Source of the DNA: Escallonia rubra
Taxonomy: Eukaryota > Streptophyta > Magnoliopsida > Escalloniales > Escalloniaceae
Direction: 5' to 3'
NCBI GenBank assembly: GCA_033065855.1
Contig: JAVXUO010001535.1
Coordinates: 48,501 to 112,500, forward strand
Length of the DNA: 64,000 nucleotides
Numbering within the stretch: the stretch's first letter is position 1; each line of letters begins with the position of its first letter. Below, one piece after another: positions 36,915 to 48,719 of this stretch. The notes beneath the pieces are model-generated. The model was given only the letters and a program-made list of their open reading frames with translations. It ran no database searches and was not told the origin of the DNA. The position numbers and the translations under genes were made by a program.

Positions 36915-37330
36915 CAAACATGGAGCGAGGTGAGGCATCTTGTACAAGGAAGAGGCCTGTCAACGCGTTCATGAGATTTTTGTAAGTTCTTGATAAAGTT
37001 TATAAAGTAGTGTATATGCAAGACATGTAATTATGATGAGTGTTTGACCTTGGTTTGCATTAATGTCTTCTTCAGCGCCGAAATAAAGCAAGGACTGCAG
37101 CAGTCCCACGCTAGTCGATACATGACGATGAGAGAGGTAATTGAAACTATTTCAGCATTTCTCAGCTCACTTATTTGGTAACCACTCTATTGACAATCTA
37201 AAATTTGTCTTTATTTTAGGTTTCACAGCTTGCCTCGTGAATGTGGAAAGACCTAAGCGAGGATGAGAAATTACCGTATGTCCTCCAAGCCAAAAATGAA
37301 TACAAAACCTGCCTTCCAATATGGCAGCAT
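36915..37330 (+). pseudogene. HMG-box protein fragment (three exons, in-frame stop)
   Basis: Exon 1 (36915 to about 36979) starts ATG and encodes RKRPVNAFMRF, ending at a GTAAGT donor. Exon 2 (about 37076-37136) encodes AEIKQGLQQSHASRYMTMRE between CAG and GTAATT. Exon 3 (from about 37220 after TTTTAG) encodes VSQLAS, a TGA stop, then [20 protein letters not shown]. Together these follow the HMG-box order, a DNA-bending domain of about 75 residues: the R-P-x-N-A-F-M start, and the W-K-x-L-S-x-x-E-K end. The stop falls where a residue before MW is expected. It may be a captured gene or part of an ancestral gene with the Ulp1-type exons 0.8 kb downstream. Confidence 0.68.
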
Positions 37331-38084
37331 GTCACTTGAACGGGCCTCTGCTTCTTTCAATGCAATGTAAACAGCTTCAATAACAGGACTATCACTTTCA
37401 AGGGAATCAAAATTATAGTTGAACACTACACTGTTAGACCAATAACGTCTTGAGTCAATTGAGAGAATTTTTCTTCCATATTAACAGTAGACCCATTGAA
37501 AACGTTGCTTTTGAGCTTGCCTCCCAATCTCTCAGCACATTAGCAGAACACCCGATCAACTATTACCGACAGGTGCTTCTTGTGAAGAGATGGAACCACA
37601 GCCCTGCGCCTTGCCCATCACAAGTTAGACCTTCTTGGTGGCTTGTGGGGATTTAAATTTATAAGCTACAAATATTGACCGTCGCATATTGGAAGCTTTT
37701 TAGACAAGACAAAGCCATGAGGCATTACAACGCGGGGTTGCAAAATACCAAACTGAACAGAAATTCACCAAAGGAATTCATAAGACATGTGATTCTAATT
37801 CTGACGCCTCCCATGGTCAACAATGCCTCCGCCATTATCATTGTTCTTTCAAGAAACAATGATAGCTCATATACATTGGTATTAACGGAGTAATTATTAA
37901 GTGATCTATCACTTAATAATTACTTAAATAAGTGATCTATCAATATTACGTTAGCAAATGATCCATTAAAGTTTACGTATAATAGTCCTATCCATAAAGG
38001 CCGACCGTTTCGAAGAATGACAGCGCCCAATACGAACCTGTATCTAAGCGCCTACGATCATTCTCCTCCCCTCCTGTAACTGAA

Positions 38085-40230
38085 ATGTCTCCTGCAGCTG
38101 CTCACTCCGAACGTGCCAGCCCTCGTTGTTCACCACCGACTCTGAGAGGCGACAACATGGATGATTCTTCCCTGGCCGACGACCTGCTCGTACCCTCATC
38201 AAAGTTGTCCTTTAGAACGAGGAGGACAAGCAACCGTATTATTGCAGAAAGGGCTGCGGCCGATGCGTCAATCATCCGTCCCCATCCAAAGAGGAGGTCT
38301 GCTCCAATTAGAAGGGTGAAGTGCTCTAACACGACAAGGAGCCCCTTTTTTTGTTTTGCCGGTGACAAAAGGTGACGCTCTCAAGGCTACAAAACAGGAA
38401 GCTGTGAAGAACGTCTTCCAGTCCGAAGTCCCTACGAGGTAATGAATCTGCTTAAGTCTTTTGGGGTATTTGGGTCATTTTATTTATAGAATTTTTTATT
38501 ACTTATCCTATTATTTTCATTTCTTATCGACAGTTCGGTTGTCGTTAAGATGCCTCAAACCTTCTTGACTAAGGACCGAATTCTCACGCTATAGGGGAAG
38601 CAGTGGGTCTCATCCGAGGTCCATATCTCTACATACCTCTTCCAGCAGCTTACTTAGATATTTAGAACGCGAATAACCAACTAGCATGATAATCAGAAAC
38701 CAATCCGCTCACTCAGTGTGATAAATCTAGTGAACTTATAGTTACTGAGCTATTCTATAACCATGAAATGTCATGATTTGAGTGGTCTCTAAACTGAAGT
38801 TGGCATTAATTAGAGACAGGTTCAGATATGCTCTAACTGAAGGTGTTAAAATCATCTTCTCATATGAGAAATGTATATACGATGCCATGCGATGAGAATA
38901 ATATTGCATATCCCATTTAGGGAAGTTGTTATCAATGTTCAAATGTCGTTTGCATACCAACGAGGTTGACAGCTCGTAGTCCCTACCTTATGTTTCAGGT
39001 TGTTGATGCGTGGTCGGAGGTCGTCAATGCCAACCGTTCAGGCTTTATGCTACGTTACACATTTGCCTCCGATTTTGTGGTGATTTACTTTGTTTCAATT
39101 TGAGTATTGCTCATATCTTTGGTCTAATTGTTTTGAAACTGAGCCATGTATACCTATATAAACTGCAGTCCTCAATTATCAAATTCACGGATGACCTCAG
39201 GTCCGACGATGAGATCTTCAACTTCTTCTCCCGCTTCTTTGAACAATCTAACCCGCTGATTAAATTGGAGGACGTCCAGTTGGTATACTCTTCGGTCATT
39301 GACTTCTTCCATATCAGTATTCTATCTGTAAATTGGCTTTGTGCACTTGCAAGGTTCAAATGCATACATGTTTAGATGGCACTAAATGTTAAAAACCAAG
39401 ATATTTAGCTCAGTGGACATTGCCTTTATATCAACCATTTTAGGTGTATTGTTCATTACACACCTTAGGAACTGTTCTTCCCTTTTCAGTTCTCCGTGCC
39501 AATTTTTTGGGAGTATCATTGGTTTATGCTCTGCATCAACATCAACAAGGAGTGCATCGACTACCTCGACTCTGGTCGACGCAGTGTTTTGGATGAGATT
39601 GAGGTTTTCCACTCGACGCAGTGTTTTGGATGAGATTGAGGTTTTTCGCAGGCACCTGGTATATACTCAGCCATGGCATTTATTACAACTGTCGAAATGA
39701 TATAATATAAAGTAGAGCCATCATAATATGTTTAACCTTTGCTTTGGTTAGGCCCGCGTCCAGTCTTCTATGTTGAGGCATAAAGCTGGTAGAGACATTG
39801 ACCTTCAGCCTTACGCTTTCCAGAGTCATCCGTGTCCAAAACAAACAAACGAGTATGATCTTCTCTTATTGTAACCATATCTCCTCTCAACTCCGTTCCT
39901 AACTTCATCCTCTTAATGACATTACTGAACAACGTGTGTTATGAACTATTTCAGTGATGATTGCAAAGTGTTTACATTGAAGTTCATGGAGCATTTGTGG
40001 GGCAAGTTCAGTGTAGCGATCTTCCCGGTAAGGGTGTAAACCTTGTTTGCATTTAAGTTTTCGCAATGTTTTAGTATACACGATTGCAAGTAAATTCATT
40101 AGTAGTTTCAAGCTCCTCTAACATAATGCTTATGTCATTTGTTCGAGGTCAAGCACTACAGAGTCCAGATTGCTGCCAGGTTGATTCTCCATCCATTGAA
40201 TGACATTCAACTCTCGGTGGTACACGCAGT
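38085..40230 (+). pseudogene. Ulp1-type (C48) cysteine peptidase pseudogene, copy 1
   Basis: About eight exons with GT/AG borders are visible: 38085-38438, 38534-38618, 38999-39079, 39169-39282, 39490-39658, 39752-39852, 39955-40027 and 40148 onward. The peptidase family removes SUMO-like modifiers. Landmarks: FWEYHWFMLCIN (catalytic His) and CIDYLDSG (Asp) in exon 5, CPKQTNE at the end of exon 6, DDCKVFTLKFMEHLW (Cys; DCGVF in the family) in exon 7, and YRVQIAARLILHPLND in exon 8. Defects: a frame change at a T-run near 38347, a TAG in exon 2, and a 37-bp tandem duplication in exon 5. It lies inside a Mutator-like element, like Kaonashi-type MULEs that carry Ulp1 domains. Confidence 0.78.
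39564..39645 (+). repeat. 37-bp tandem duplication inside a peptidase exon
   Basis: TCGACGCAGTGTTTTGGATG and the following AGATTGAGGTTTT are repeated at once. The duplication length is not a multiple of three, so it shifts the frame of exon 5. Confidence 0.88.
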
Positions 40231-40509
40231 AACAACTGGTGCTAAGACTTATCTACCAACCACTCATGAGGCATGTAGCTTAGCCTTCAAGGCAGATTTG
40301 CTAGGCTATGCCTTTTCATCCTCCCATGATCCGGGGTACGAGCCAATTCGCAAGTTTAAATTTAGTTATTCTCCTCTTAAGACATTGACCACCTATCCTC
40401 TGTGCTTTTAATCCCGTTGTCCTAACTCACAATGTTTCCACACAGAAGATTCACATTGTTCATCTTGCACATAGTAAATAACGTGTTAACCCTACGATTA
40501 TTTAACCTA

Positions 40510-41745
40510 GGATTATATTTGGTTTTGATGATAACCAACATTGATGTTTATGGTGTCTAACATGCATTGAGTTGTTGAAGTAATAGGAACAATCTCATAC
40601 TCATGCAAACAGACTATTAGACGAGCAACACGGTCAAAGACTCTCAACGGAACGCATCAAAGAAGGAATTCGTCGAATTGAAGTTTTCATGTTTTTATTT
40701 CCTTCTTTGTAAACTAGACATAGAGAGATGATCGTTATGGTGACTGTATACCTAGAACTTGCGCATAGATTTTTCTTGCATGCATAAAAGTTTTTCATGC
40801 TTTAAAAACAAGAAAACTGCATTTTTTGGAATGCAGTCGACTGCAAGTTGGGCAGTGAGGTATTACAGTCGACTGCATTAGAATGCAGTCGACTGCAATA
40901 CTTCCAGTAGCCTATTACAGTCGACTGCATTGGATTACAGTCGACTGCAAGTTGGAAATTTGAATTTCCAACGACTACTTTGGGATTACAGTCGACTGCA
41001 ATGGTGCATTACAGTCGACTGCATTTAGCGTTTTGGCGCATTTAATGCTCCACCTACCCCAAACGGTCATATTTATTCCCACCTCTATAAATACTCATCT
41101 TGGGCATAGTTTTCATTCATCAATTGCATTCAAAGCTCTCTTGTCTTTCATATTCTCAAAGATCAAAGCAATTGTTCAATCTCTCTTGGTTTTCATTGAT
41201 TTCTCATCCATTTCAAGAGAGCATTTATTGTGAGCTTACACTTGAGAGATATACACTTTCAAAAGTCATCATACACTCATCTCTCTTGTTCTAGTGCTTA
41301 AACTTGTACTCATATACTTATTGAGAGTGAAATCTTGTACACAATTCTTCATCTAAAGGTTCTTGTATCAAAGCTTGGGGTTGTCAAGCTTTGGAGCTTT
41401 GGGTTTGTCAAAGCTTGTTCTTGATGTGGGCATAGTATCAAGGGATTGTAAGAGGTTCGATCTTGACCCATAAGGAAGATCATACTAGTGGATTCTAGGG
41501 TCTTTCAAGGGACTTCCTTGAAGGGGTGGACGTAGGCTTGAGGGTATATCAAGCCGAACCATTTAATTCTCCTTGTCAAGTATCTCTAAACCCTTCTCTC
41601 TTTACATTATCGTTTTACATTTGGGTTGAGATTGGTTGTTTGCTTATTTGAGTTATTGAGATTGAGGTTTGTTGTTTGTTAATTTTTAAAGTAGTCTTAA
41701 AACTCTATTCACCCCCCCCTCCCCCCTCTAGGGTTATCTTTTTGG
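40510..41745 (+). mobile_element. Copia-type (SIRE-like) solo LTR, borders approximate
   Basis: The start GGTTTTGATGATAACCAACA and the end CTATTCACCCCCCCCTCCCC (then CTAGGG) are typical of LTRs of the SIRE/Maximus group of Ty1/copia (by recollection). A CTATAAATA box is at 41085 and a leader follows. No internal coding region or second LTR is present. I could not fix a TSD, so the borders are uncertain by some tens of bases. It separates the two Ulp1-type pseudogenes. Confidence 0.65.
40832..41025. repeat. Array of CAGTCGACTG palindromes
   Basis: Eight occurrences of (T/A)(G/A)CAGTCGACTGCA, several forming the perfect 14-bp palindrome TGCAGTCGACTGCA, in the LTR upstream of its TATA box. Confidence 0.9.
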
Positions 41746-41833
41746 TTTCATAACGCATTCCTTTTTTTCCATGAATTCAATTTTAAAGGCTTCCTTTCAT
41801 CGGTTTCCCACGTATATGTTTGTGCCTTTTGTA

Positions 41834-44252
41834 GGGAGGTCCTGATAAGTATGTACGATTACCATTTAACAAGGTTTGATATCTCGACCATGGAAGGCAA
41901 TAACTGGGTTGGCGCAGCCGTGAGTACTATTTAAAATAAAATGACAATTTGACGAGGTGGGTTTATTTGCCCGGTGTTCTACTCTATGGCTACCAATGCA
42001 AGTTGTCGACATGGTTATCAGGGTGATAAACGTCGAGAGCAATGGCCCGCTAGAGCGATACATCTTTCCCACTTTCTTTGCAGTACGCACCTCTACATTT
42101 GGCACTCTTTCAATCTCACCAGTTTCATAGAAGTATACCTAATGACGATTGGACTATGACATGAATAGTTGATGTGTGAGCATAATACATTTTGTATTAA
42201 CACGATGCTATGCACATTGTAGCCTAGCGTTATATCTTACCTCTCAACATCTCGGACGGATGACGAAATTCGAAAAAAATTTCAGAACTATTATCTGTCG
42301 AACCGGATTAAGAGGAACCTCAACTCCTGCCAGTTGGTAATATGCCCAATTTCTTAGAACCTCTCCTATTTAAATGATCTTGGGAAAGACTTAGGAGGCT
42401 CATTTTCTGTGCACGCTCATGATATATTCACATGGATTTAACTGTTCTTCATATGGATGTTTCAGCTCATAACGCCTATGTTGGGGAAAAGTAATCACTG
42501 GGTGGCTTTTTCCTTCAATCTCCTCACGTGTGTCATGGAGTACTTGGATCCATCAAGTACAACTCTCCTTCCCGGAATGAGACATGTCGTTAACCTAATG
42601 GTAACCCTCCTTGGTTTGCTTCTGGTGCCATTTGCACACCGATCCGTTCCCTCATCAATAGCTAACAATTGTTATTTCGATGCTCGAACATGCAGGGTAG
42701 GGTAATATCCCTTATTGTGGCAGATGTAAGCAGAAGGACCTCTTTCACGTCGGCATCTTTTGCTTTCGTCCCTACCAGTATTCCACAGGATACCACTGCG
42801 TAAGAGTTATTTACTTAGTCCGGCCCATAAATGTTTTTTTAATTTTTGTAAAAGGTCCTTTATTGCTAGTGAATAAAGCCAAAAATCAACATACATCCAT
42901 ATCAGTTTACAACTACGCTGATGCAAATAAAGCCTATCGTGTATCATGGGCCTCGTATGTGAACCACTGCTATAGGTAATTCCCAGTGATCATCATCTAC
43001 TATACTCCAAGTGCACTTTTATCTCTAGTCCTTTTTTTTTTTTTTTGATAGCAGCAATAATATGAAGCCACATATTGGGATGTGCCCAGGAAATCGTATT
43101 ATCTTCCACCGTGCCACAACGAGTCAGTGAACCTAGTCAACAGTTAGGGTAAAAAATCCCCGACATTAGCTCTGCGATGAGGCAAGGCTGAAGTTTTCAT
43201 CCTCATTGCCATCACTCGTAGGAACTTCTGATGCCTAATCTCCAATGCTAACGATGTCAACGGTATAGGCATCAGAAGTTCCTACGAGCGATGGCAATCA
43301 GGATGAAAACGCCAGCCTTGTAGTTGTATTCAACGTACCATGCGTAAGAGTCTTTGACACCTTCAGGGTCAAGACACCAGCAGCATCATATACCGGCCTT
43401 GTTCCATATTGAGTAACCACCAGGACCATTAGAGTGCCAACTTCCGGGCCGAAACCATAACCTTTTTTTTCCCTACAAATCAGAGCCTTTGTGTTTCTAA
43501 TTGAGCGGTTGTATTTTACCTTTGGTCTGCCTAAGCTGGGAATGAGGTCCAACGTTCTTTTACAGTGTGGGGTAGATAGTATATTTCTTGGCGGCGAGGT
43601 CCAAAATGTTAGTATCCACGGAAGCTGGATTTCCAATCGTGGATGTTTCTTAAGCCAAGCCCCCCTTCTTTTTTTGCCACACACACATCCTTCCAACCTA
43701 TTTTATGTAAGGTTGATGTCACTTCCATGCCAGCATCTAGTGTACATTATTATACGGTACGATTTACGAACTTTGCCAAGTTTGGCTTGGATACAACATG
43801 TCATCTAAAATTGCACCCGTACGTCATACAATCTGCAATGGAGTAGAACTGTCATGTGGAAAGTTTTTTCGCATAAGCATTTTGATAGCATTGGGGTTTA
43901 GTTGACACCGTGTATCTATGTCGTTACTAATAACGTCACGTCTTTAACCCGTTTTTCTGTAGGTGTCACTGTGGTATGTACTTGATAAAATATTTGAAGC
44001 ATTGGTATGGTAAAATGGATTTCGTTATGGATCCGGTGAGTATAATTCCAGCGGGTATATACCCGGTAAGTACAATTGTATAGTCAATTTTAGCCTAACG
44101 CCCGGCACACTTTTTAATTCTTTATTGTGATTGTGTTTCAGGGTGCGACTGAGATGCTTCGTAGGGAGACAGTCGTCGGCTTATTACTTCATGAGCGTAA
44201 CACTGAGAGGTCACGACTTCTTGCCCAAACCGAGCAGATCAGCAAACCCTAA
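41834..44252 (+). pseudogene. Ulp1-type (C48) cysteine peptidase pseudogene, copy 2
   Basis: Exon pieces with GT/AG borders: about 41836-41874 (GPDKYVRLPFNK), 42466-42600 (GKSNHWVAFSFNL with catalytic His, then MEYLDPSS with Asp), 43963-44035 (CHCGMYLIKYLKHWYGKMDF with Cys, where DCG is usual) and 44142-44252 (EMLRRETVVGLLLHERN, ending in a TAA at 44250). The order His, Asp, Cys is that of clan CE peptidases. Exons between 42600 and 43960 are disturbed: they include a hairpin at 43183-43320 and unassigned coding-like DNA (43280-43490). It is parallel to copy 1 but too diverged to be a recent duplicate. Confidence 0.72.
43183..43320. repeat. Inverted repeat, 53-bp arms, 31-bp loop
   Basis: Arm 43183-43235 and arm 43268-43320 pair at 49 of 53 positions by hand count. 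The right arm in the forward sense reads SEVPTSDGNQDENAS, a peptidase-like linker, so the hairpin seems to be an inverted duplication of part of an exon. Confidence 0.9.
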
Positions 44253-45589
44253 AGGTAGGTTAGTTGATAAAGGGGTGTACATGGTGTACATTATCTTTTC
44301 CGACTCATTGTTGTAATGTTGGTGATATAATATGCTAGGTTGCATTTGCAAAACCTTGTGTCATTATTCTGCATCATTTTGTGTGGTGTAAACGGATATA
44401 ACGGTTTATGTTGGAGATGGTGGATCGGTTTGGCTATCCGTTTTGATCGGCCATGACAATGCTTAAGGTTTTCTTCTTTTTCACCCAATGAAATTCCTCC
44501 ATACGTTAGTCGCAAAGCCCTGAAGTATATAATTTGTTGTTAGGTGAAAATTGGTTAGGACATTTTGGAAATGCTGAGCAGAGGCAAAGTATAGCTTCTA
44601 TTTTCTGGGGGAGAATCTTCGCCATACAACTCTGTCTTCCTCCCTCCTCTTCCTCCCTATCTAGATATCTACGTGTTGAGTTGGAAATAAGGTCCATATG
44701 GATTTTTGTACAATTTTGGTTTGTTGTTCCGCTCGAAGAACGTGACTTGTACTCAGGATGGTGTGGTTGTCAGACCGATGGAACGCTGGTTTGGCTGAGA
44801 TTCTGCCCATAGAGCTTTCTTTTAATTAGTGGATTGGTTGTTAGTCCATGAGAATTGAGAGTTATATATATGCATAATGGCCGGTATTGTCTACCAGTGT
44901 AGGGTGGATATATTGCATAACTTGACCTTAACTGCTGCCTTCTATGTGTCCGCTAAAATTTCTCATCACCATATTTAGTGCCTAATGTTTAACTTGGAAT
45001 GCTCATTGGGCATGTGTTGAAGCGCTATAGGTTCTCCACACCCCCTTACTTGGGGGGCAGGGAAACTAGCTTTACTACCCTGTTGGGGTATAATGGACTG
45101 GTATTTCTTCGAATCTGGCATATTATCTGTTTGGCTATCTACTTAGAGAGGACTACATATGATTACTAGCTCTTGAATGAACTTATAAATGTGTATCTGT
45201 GTGTTTATGTATGTGTGTGCACGCATTTGTCTTATCGGTTATATGCGTGTTTGTGTGTGCACTTGTTTTGATTGTTGACTTCATGATTTACCATTCTCCG
45301 TTGAAATGATTTAGGAACTTGTTTGTGAGTGTGTGCACAATGTGTAGGAAGCAGATGCGCATGTTAGGAGGTGATGAGGGTAATGAAGGTTTATGAAAGA
45401 GGGCAAATTCCAAGTGACTGTCACGTGCGAGGATTTGTACTCAAAATCTCTGTGTCTCGTGAGTTGCCAAATAAGCTTATATTGACAGAACGAGAAATGA
45501 ATCAAAGTACATTTCTATGGCATGCAAGGCTCGCTCATGTCGTTAAGCCAGCCATCATAATGGTGCAAAGACAACTGGTCAGCTGACTT
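44253..45589. other. No gene recognised
   Basis: AT-rich DNA with a GT-rich patch near 45190-45265. The ORF near 45500 contains FLWHARLAHV, which faintly recalls the copia pre-integrase motif but is too short to call. Confidence 0.5.
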
Positions 45590-45594
45590 GCTCC

Positions 45595-47301
45595 TGTAAT
45601 ACCCCAAATAATATGTAGCTAATTATTTTAATTCTTGGACTACTTTTAAAGTTTTAATAATATTTTGGAATTCCTTTTGAATAAGTAACATATTCTTTAG
45701 GGGCCTTTAGAGTAATTTACCAAATTTAGAGAAATAAAAAGACTGGTTAGTTGTGTTTTATCGATAAATTGAGTCTGGTCTTTCAGAAAGAGTAGAAGAA
45801 AGAGAAAATTAGGGCTTCAGGATTTCAACCTTCTACTTACAATTGGTAAGAATCTTGAACCCACTTTGGATTATAAGGATGAATTAGATCATATTAGAAT
45901 TGTTCTTGTTAAGATTTTTAACGTAAGTGGGTTAATTGTAATATCTAGGTTTTGAGGTTTTTGGAAGCGGTCGCAATTTGGTGAAGACTGTTATATAGAT
46001 TCGAGGTAAGGGTTACACTCATAATACCCCTTCTTGTAATGATTTTCAATATCGTATTTATGATAATTAGATCGTAAATAAAAATTACTCTGAATTTTGG
46101 TTATCACGCCCGTGAATCGTATATGATTACAGTAATTGTTTTTGTTTTTGTTTGTCGTATCCCTGTACCGTTGCCAGTTAAGCAACCGTCTTCTTTTTCT
46201 CCTGTTGACAGTCGTCCTTTCAAGGGCAAAGGACAGCCCCATCTTTCAGCCATCTTTGGCCGTGTGAGGATGGTGCATGTGCCACGTGGCACCACTCAAA
46301 TGGTGGACAAATCATTGTGAACCTTTTTACCTATATTTCGATATTTGAAATTTCTGGAACCGTACGAACTCAGATTCAAGCGATTTCACTTCCGTTAAAC
46401 TCGTCTCTTCATCCTCTTCGATTCGAGTCTAATATTAAGTAGTTTCTAAAATCGTTAAGTCATCCTTATTGAAATATAAGTTTTGATACTTTTGCTGCTA
46501 GTATATCCGTGAGATATTTTGATGTCCGTTTGACCTCTCTGAATTGAACTAATATTTTAGAATCTTCACGTGCTTAGGTTAACGTGATGCCATGACATGA
46601 TATGGCAATTGCTACCGGTATGCAACTTTGAACTTAGAACATTCGCGTGCTTAGGTTAACGTGCTTTACAATCACGTATTACGTGATTGTATCGTATTTG
46701 ATAATTAGTTCAATTATTCGATTGCGTTCATCTGACTTTGACTTTGATTTGATATTTGATGGGTTGGATGTCCCGAAGTGAGATTATTTGTCGTGCTAAG
46801 ATTTTCAATCGTCTTTGCACTTTCGTTTCCATATACTTTGTTTGGACTCAGCTACACATTATTGAATACCAGCGTTGTACTCCGTGGGTGTGTGCGTGTG
46901 ATCTTTACTGGGCTTTGTGCTCACCCCCCTTTTCTCTCCCCATTTCAGGTAGTTAAGCTGAGACGGCTTAGAGGAGTTAATAGCATTATGCTTAAGCTTG
47001 GAGTTGAACTTTAATTGATAACTCTCTTAGTAGCTTTGAAATAAGAACCTTGTAATAGTTTTTGATTTAATGACTTTTGTTACCCTAATGCTTAGGAAAT
47101 AATTATTGTTATCAAACTTCCGCTGCAATTGTTAGACTTTGATGAGGAACTTGAATGCCTTTGATTTCAGATATAATTTAGAGCTCTGATTACCTCCTTG
47201 AGGTCATATTTTGGTAAGATGCTTTGGGTATTATATTTCTCGTAAGCAGGAATATTTTGAAATAGTCTGTGTAGGTCCGTCTCCGGGTCGGGGGCGTGAC
47301 A
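45595..47301 (+). repeat. 5' LTR of the gag-only gypsy derivative
   Basis: 1,707 bp, TGTAATACCCCAAATAATAT to GGGGGCGTGACA. Duplicated with few changes at 48720-50428. Short ORFs within it (about 46123-46320 and 46756-47014) recur in the other LTR and are not genes. Confidence 0.95.
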
Positions 47302-47305
47302 GATT

Positions 47306-47317
47306 TGGTATCAGAGC
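47306..47317 (+). other. Primer-binding site (tRNA-iMet type)
   Basis: TGGTATCAGAGC four bases after the LTR end. Confidence 0.93.
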
Positions 47318-47486
47318 CTAGGTTTAAGATTCTGTAGACTCTTTAGACTTAAGCTTTCAATGATTTGAGATGAACTTTATGATGTTTGAGATATAGTTCT
47401 GAGTAGTCTAATTTTAGTAGTACTTATGTTTGAAGCGTTTACACAATAAGTTGTGATCTTATAAGTTTTTCGCTATCTCAGGAGCT

Positions 47487-48493
47487 ATGCCGCCACGTGC
47501 AGCTAGAGGGGTACTAGAGGCGGTCGTAGGGGTAATAATGTCACTGGGGTCAATGTGGAAGCAGAAGCCACTCCTACTCCTTTGACTGTAGATACCATCA
47601 AGGCATTTAACCGCCTAAATTGTTCGACATTTGTTGGTGCAGACAAGCCAGAGGAGGCAGAGGCTTGGTTGAGTAAGTTAGAGAAGAGGTTTAAGCTTCT
47701 GAACATCACCGATCGTCAAAAGGTGGACCTCGCAGTGTATCAGTTGGAAAACGAGGCTGACCAATGGTGGAAAATGGTAGAGAGAGCTTTGAGTGTTGAG
47801 GAGGAACATGCTTTGACTTGGGCACGTTTCCAGGAACTATTTCTTGCCAAATACTTCCCTAGAAATGTTAAGGATAATATGGTGGAAGAGTTCTTAAAGT
47901 TAGAGCAAGGAGAGGATGAAACTGTGAAAGACTATGAGGCTAGATTTGCTAGATTGTCAAGGTTTGCGACACATGTGATAGATACTGATGAGAGACGTGC
48001 AACACGTTTTAAGAATGGACTAAGGTATGGCATCAGGAAGTTCTTAACCGCTGTAACTTTAGACACATATGGTCAAGTCTTGGATAAGGCTCAGAGAGTG
48101 GAGAAAGATGTCGAGGATGGGCGTAAGTATTACAAGGAACAGAGACAGAAGAGAGGAAGAGAAGAGAGTATCTCAAAGGGCAATGACGTGGTTCATCCCA
48201 AGAGTAAGAACAACAGTTTAGCTATTAAGGAACCACTTAAAAATACCCAGGAACCCATCGAAGCTTGCAAAACTTGTGGGAAGAACCATAGAGGTGTATG
48301 TTATTGGCAGAGTGGCGCGTGTTTTAATTGTCAGCAGCAAGGACATAGGATTCGGGATTGCCCTCAGCCGCTTAAGTCTCAATTTACTCAGGGTAGAGGG
48401 ACGCAGAACCAGCTGCCAGGATCTAATCAAGCTGTAACTACTCGGGCTCGAGCTTATGCCTTGATAGAGAAGGATGCTACTGCATCTCCATGA
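47487..48493 (+). pseudogene. Gag of the gypsy derivative, start frame-shifted
   Basis: The long open frame (to 48493) encodes a gypsy gag of about 312 residues. The capsid domain has LNCSTFVGADKPEEAEAWLS, DQWWKMVERALS and LFLAKYFPRNVKDNM. The first knuckle-like CKTCGKNHRGVC is near residue 243, and the true CCHC knuckle CFNCQQQGHRIRDC is near residue 258. The frame has no upstream ATG. The natural start MPPRAARG is at 47487 in another frame, joined through a one-base change near the G-run at 47508-47511, so this copy probably cannot make full-length Gag unaided. It ends just before a protease stub. Confidence 0.85.
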
Positions 48494-48502
48494 TGTAGTG
48501 AC

Positions 48503-48719
48503 ATGTAAATTTTACATAGGTTTAACTAAAGCTTATGCTTTGATTGATGCTTGTTCCACATTTCTGTATGTCTTTAAATAATTGCTCGTGAGCTTTGGTA
48601 GTGAGTTAGAACGCTTAGATAGTGAAAACTCTGGAAGTCTACAATTGTGATTGTATATTCATATTTGGTGACTGAGGTGTATCAATTTCGAGGACGAAAT
48701 TTTTATAAGGAGGGGAGAA
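48503..48719 (+). pseudogene. Protease stub, pol deletion scar and polypurine tract
   Basis: VTCKFYIGLTKAYALIDACSTFLYVF near 48503-48578 matches the start of the retroviral-type protease, with DAC in place of the catalytic D-S/T-G. The sequence then passes to the usual last residues of the polyprotein (YQFRGRNF near 48681). AAGGAGGGGAGAA at 48706-48719 is the polypurine tract. Reverse transcriptase, RNase H and integrase are absent. Confidence 0.78.

Noticed and set aside
45490..45586. FLWHARLAHV as a copia pre-integrase motif
   Set aside because: Too short, with no integrase or other copia domain nearby.
46123..47014. ORFs of 65-78 codons present twice (46123 and 49883 regions)
   Set aside because: They are duplicated because they lie in the two LTRs; no motif and no start context.
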